Origin: Novilysobacter selenitireducens
GTDB taxonomy: Bacteria; Pseudomonadota; Gammaproteobacteria; Xanthomonadales; Xanthomonadaceae
Direction of reading: 5' to 3'
Length of the DNA: 64,000 nucleotides
Assembly: GCF_020026895.1 (NCBI RefSeq)
Contig: NZ_JAINZW010000008.1
Coordinates: 29,155 to 93,154, forward strand
Made by a program: the position numbers and the translations under genes. Shown here one piece after another: positions 62,357-64,000 of the stretch. Numbering within the stretch: position 1 is the first letter of the stretch; each line of letters opens with the position of its first letter. The notes under the pieces were generated by a model that saw nothing but the letters and a program-made list of their open reading frames with translations, ran no database searches and was not told the DNA's origin.

Positions 62357-63030
62357 CGGGTCTGGTCCGGGTGGGCTGGCGCGCCGTGGCGGGCAGCGGG
62401 GGAAGGAAGCGCGAAGGCGCGCAGGTAGTGCCGCACCGACAGCGCGGGGTCGGGCGCATCGAACACGCCACTGATCACCGCGACCAGGTCGGCGCCTGCG
62501 GCGATCAGCGAGGGCGCATTGTCCGGGGTGATCCCCCCGATCGCCACCCGCGGAACGCCAAGGTTGGCCGATGCCTCCAGCAGCGCCGGGGCGGCACGTC
62601 GTGCGTTGGGCTTGGTCGGAGATGGAAAGAACGCGCCGAACGCGACGTAGGTGGCGCCCTGATCGACGGCGCGCCGTGCAAGCTCGATGTCGTCGTAGCA
62701 GGAGGCGCCCACCAGCGCGGTGTCGCCCAGCGCGTCGCGCGCCGCGCGCAGATCGCCGTCGTCCTCGCCCAGGTGCGCGCCGGCCGCGCCGAGGTCGGCC
62801 GCCAGGCGCCAGTCGTCGTTGACGATCAATGGCACGTCGTAGGCGCGGCAGATCTCCAACAATGCAGTGGCCTGCTCGCGACGCAGGGCGGCATCCGCCA
62901 CCTTGTTGCGGTACTGCAGCCACGTGGCGCCGGCACCCAGCACCGTCCTCGTCCGTTCCAGCAGGCGTGCGGTGTCGGGTTCGTCGGGCGTGATCACGTA
63001 GAGGCCGGTGCGCGGCCAGCGCTCGTTCAT
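62353..63030 (-). CDS. thiE: Thiamine-phosphate synthase
   Basis: It joins the thiazole and pyrimidine halves to form thiamine phosphate. The 225-residue TIM barrel has [60 protein letters not shown], the [13 protein letters not shown] diphosphate loop and [19 protein letters not shown] at 63030. First gene of thiE-hemL-HAD. No riboswitch is visible here, unlike thiC. Confidence 0.97.
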   Translation of the reverse strand: MNERWPRTGLYVITPDEPDTARLLERTRTVLGAGATWLQYRNKVADAALRREQATALLEICRAYDVPLIVNDDWRLAADLGAAGAHLGEDDGDLRAARDALGDTALVGASCYDDIELARRAVDQGATYVAFGAFFPSPTKPNARRAAPALLEASANLGVPRVAIGGITPDNAPSLIAAGADLVAVISGVFDAPDPALSVRHYLRAFALPSPAARHGAPAHPDQTR

Positions 63031-63097
63031 TCGCGTGCTTCCGTGGGGGCGGGCGGGGTGGGACAATGCGCGTCCCGAATTTGCGCATTATCCGCCC

Positions 63098-63289
63098 ATG
63101 TCCGACACCGCCACGACCACCGCCTACCGCACCTGGATGTGCGTCGTCTGCGGTTTCATCTATGACGAGGCCAAGGGGCTGCCGGAAGAAGGTATCGAGC
63201 CGGGCACGCGCTGGGACGATGTGCCCGACACGTGGACGTGCCCGGACTGCGGTGTCACCAAGGACGATTTCGAAATGATGGAGGTCTGA
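63098..63289 (+). CDS. Rubredoxin
   Basis: A 63-residue iron protein for electron transfer. Two CxxCG knuckles hold one iron: C15/C18 (CVVCG) and C48/C51 (CPDCG), with the usual [20 protein letters not shown] between. Likely partners are alkane or other monooxygenases, or oxidative stress reductases, none in the window. ATG at 63098, divergent from thiE with 67 bp between. Confidence 0.97.
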   Translation: MSDTATTTAYRTWMCVVCGFIYDEAKGLPEEGIEPGTRWDDVPDTWTCPDCGVTKDDFEMMEV

Positions 63290-63308
63290 CGCGCCGCGTC
63301 GACCTCGA

Positions 63309-63764
63309 TCAGTGCGCCGGGATGTCCGGTCCGAACGTCATCTTCATCCCGTCCTGCAGGCCGATGCGCGCGGCTTCGCCCGCGTTGAGCTCCAGCACGT
63401 AGCGCGCCGGGGCATCGCTCGGGTAAGGCGGACATGCATTGCCCGCCGAGCACGGCGGCACGTCCCGCTGCTGCGACACCAGCGTCCGGTCCTCGTCGAA
63501 GTAGAGGATGTCCAGCGCGATGCGCGTGTTCTTCATCCAGTACGCCTGCGGTGCTTGCCGCTCGTGGATGAAGAGCATCCCGTGGCCCGCCGCCAGTTCG
63601 TCGCGGAACATGAGGCCACGTGAGCGCTCGAAATCGTCGTCGGCGATCTCCACTTCGTAGCGCGTGTCGGCCACTTCCACCCACATGTCCGAGCCCATGG
63701 CACAACCCGACAGCAATAGCCCCAGGCACGCGGCGGAGAGTTTCGAGACGAAGGACATGTGCAT
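63309..63764 (-). CDS. DUF192 lipoprotein
   Basis: A 151-residue envelope protein of the DUF192 family. A lipobox LLSGC near residue 21 predicts a lipoprotein. The DUF192 core is visible: [40 protein letters not shown] and [18 protein letters not shown]. Family function is unknown. ATG at 63764 (a second ATG two codons on). Convergent with rubredoxin. Confidence 0.9.
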   Translation of the reverse strand: MHMSFVSKLSAACLGLLLSGCAMGSDMWVEVADTRYEVEIADDDFERSRGLMFRDELAAGHGMLFIHERQAPQAYWMKNTRIALDILYFDEDRTLVSQQRDVPPCSAGNACPPYPSDAPARYVLELNAGEAARIGLQDGMKMTFGPDIPAH

Positions 63765-63967
63765 TGGGGGCGCGGGTAGAAGAGGTGGGTTGCCGACCTT
63801 CTGACAGCGGTGACGACCCGTCAAGCGAGGCCTGTGAAAAAAATTTGCGACACCCCCTTCCCAACCCGATGTTGCATGTGCACAATGCGCGGCCCTGCTG
63901 AGGGGGTGGCCTTGAGGGGCTGCCGAATCGGCGGGGGATCTGAAGCAGAAAGCGTGTCGAGAAGGTG

Positions 63968-63995
63968 TTGACGGCCCGGAAATCTGCTGTAAGAT
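63968..63995 (+). promoter_or_regulatory. Strong sigma-70-type promoter at window edge
   Basis: TTGACG (63968-63973), 16-nt spacer, TAAGAT (63990-63995), then GTGCG. The near-consensus boxes and their spacing are typical of stable RNA promoters in this family; the transcribed gene (possibly tRNA or rRNA) lies past the right edge. The rest of 63765-64000 shows no gene. Confidence 0.6.
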
Positions 63996-64000
63996 GTGCG

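Noticed and set aside
60450..62471. Single 673-codon frame apparently joining hemL-region sequence to the HAD hydrolase
   Set aside because: Its first part is an out-of-frame reading of hemL. The HAD protein starts at the ATG at 61061 and stands alone, so there is no fusion.

Overview
The window is a chromosomal segment of a high-GC gammaproteobacterium, most likely of the family Xanthomonadaceae/Lysobacteraceae (a Lysobacter, Luteimonas or Stenotrophomonas relative). I infer this from the strong G/C bias at third codon positions, the aroQ-accB-accC-prmA-(zinc ribbon protein)-fis-purH order, the pyrophosphate-dependent phosphofructokinase, the TolC/PIMT pairing, a large TonB-dependent receptor and GTAGGAGCG-type interspersed repeats. 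No species is claimed. Most genes are ordinary chromosomal housekeeping genes. I see no phage, integron, insertion sequence, CRISPR array, rRNA or tRNA.

Layout. 1-10.4 kb (all minus strand): purH (cut by the window edge), fis, a zinc ribbon/DUF3426 membrane protein, prmA, accC, accB, aroQ, a TlpA-like thioredoxin, a DsbD with a doubled N-terminal domain, cutA and an XRE regulator. 10.4-16.5 kb: groES-groEL behind a sigma-32 promoter and a CIRCE operator, then two tandem secreted subtilases. 16.5-27.8 kb: glnE, an ELM1-like protein, a nitroreductase-fold reductase, YceI, pirin, a small zinc-finger protein, then an envelope glycan block (GT4 glycosyltransferase, O-antigen ligase-like protein, LpxL-type acyltransferase, WaaA). 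27.8-35.2 kb: tolC, a PIMT-like protein and a TetR regulator, divergent from an RND efflux adaptor and pump. 35.4-38.9 kb: a lipoprotein, a TPP riboswitch with thiC, and an unusual ion channel. 39.2-46.6 kb: a membrane-tethered winged-helix/beta-propeller regulator, an AraC regulator, a TonB-dependent receptor and an aspartyl/asparaginyl beta-hydroxylase-like enzyme. This is the most system-like accessory block. 46.7-52.2 kb: soluble pyrophosphatase, K+-independent H+-pumping pyrophosphatase, a secreted unknown protein, PPi-dependent phosphofructokinase and adenylate kinase, a cluster around pyrophosphate and adenylate energy. 52.3-63.8 kb: mpl, a LON-domain protein, a DedA-PAP2 fusion, a small kinase-like protein, an SDR, a voltage-gated-type K+ channel with a zinc ribbon, a class III aminotransferase, a HAD phosphatase, hemL, thiE, rubredoxin and a DUF192 lipoprotein. 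A strong promoter sits at the right edge and its gene lies outside.

How genes work together: accB/accC supply malonyl-CoA for lipids; waaA, the acyltransferase, the ligase and the glycosyltransferase build LPS or surface glycan; TlpA, DsbD and CutA serve thiol and metal homeostasis; the RND pump could use the TolC encoded about 2 kb away; thiC (riboswitch-controlled) and thiE both serve thiamine synthesis. Non-coding structure includes three families of inverted repeats, several hairpin terminators, and two or three terminator-bounded intergenic stretches that may encode small RNAs.
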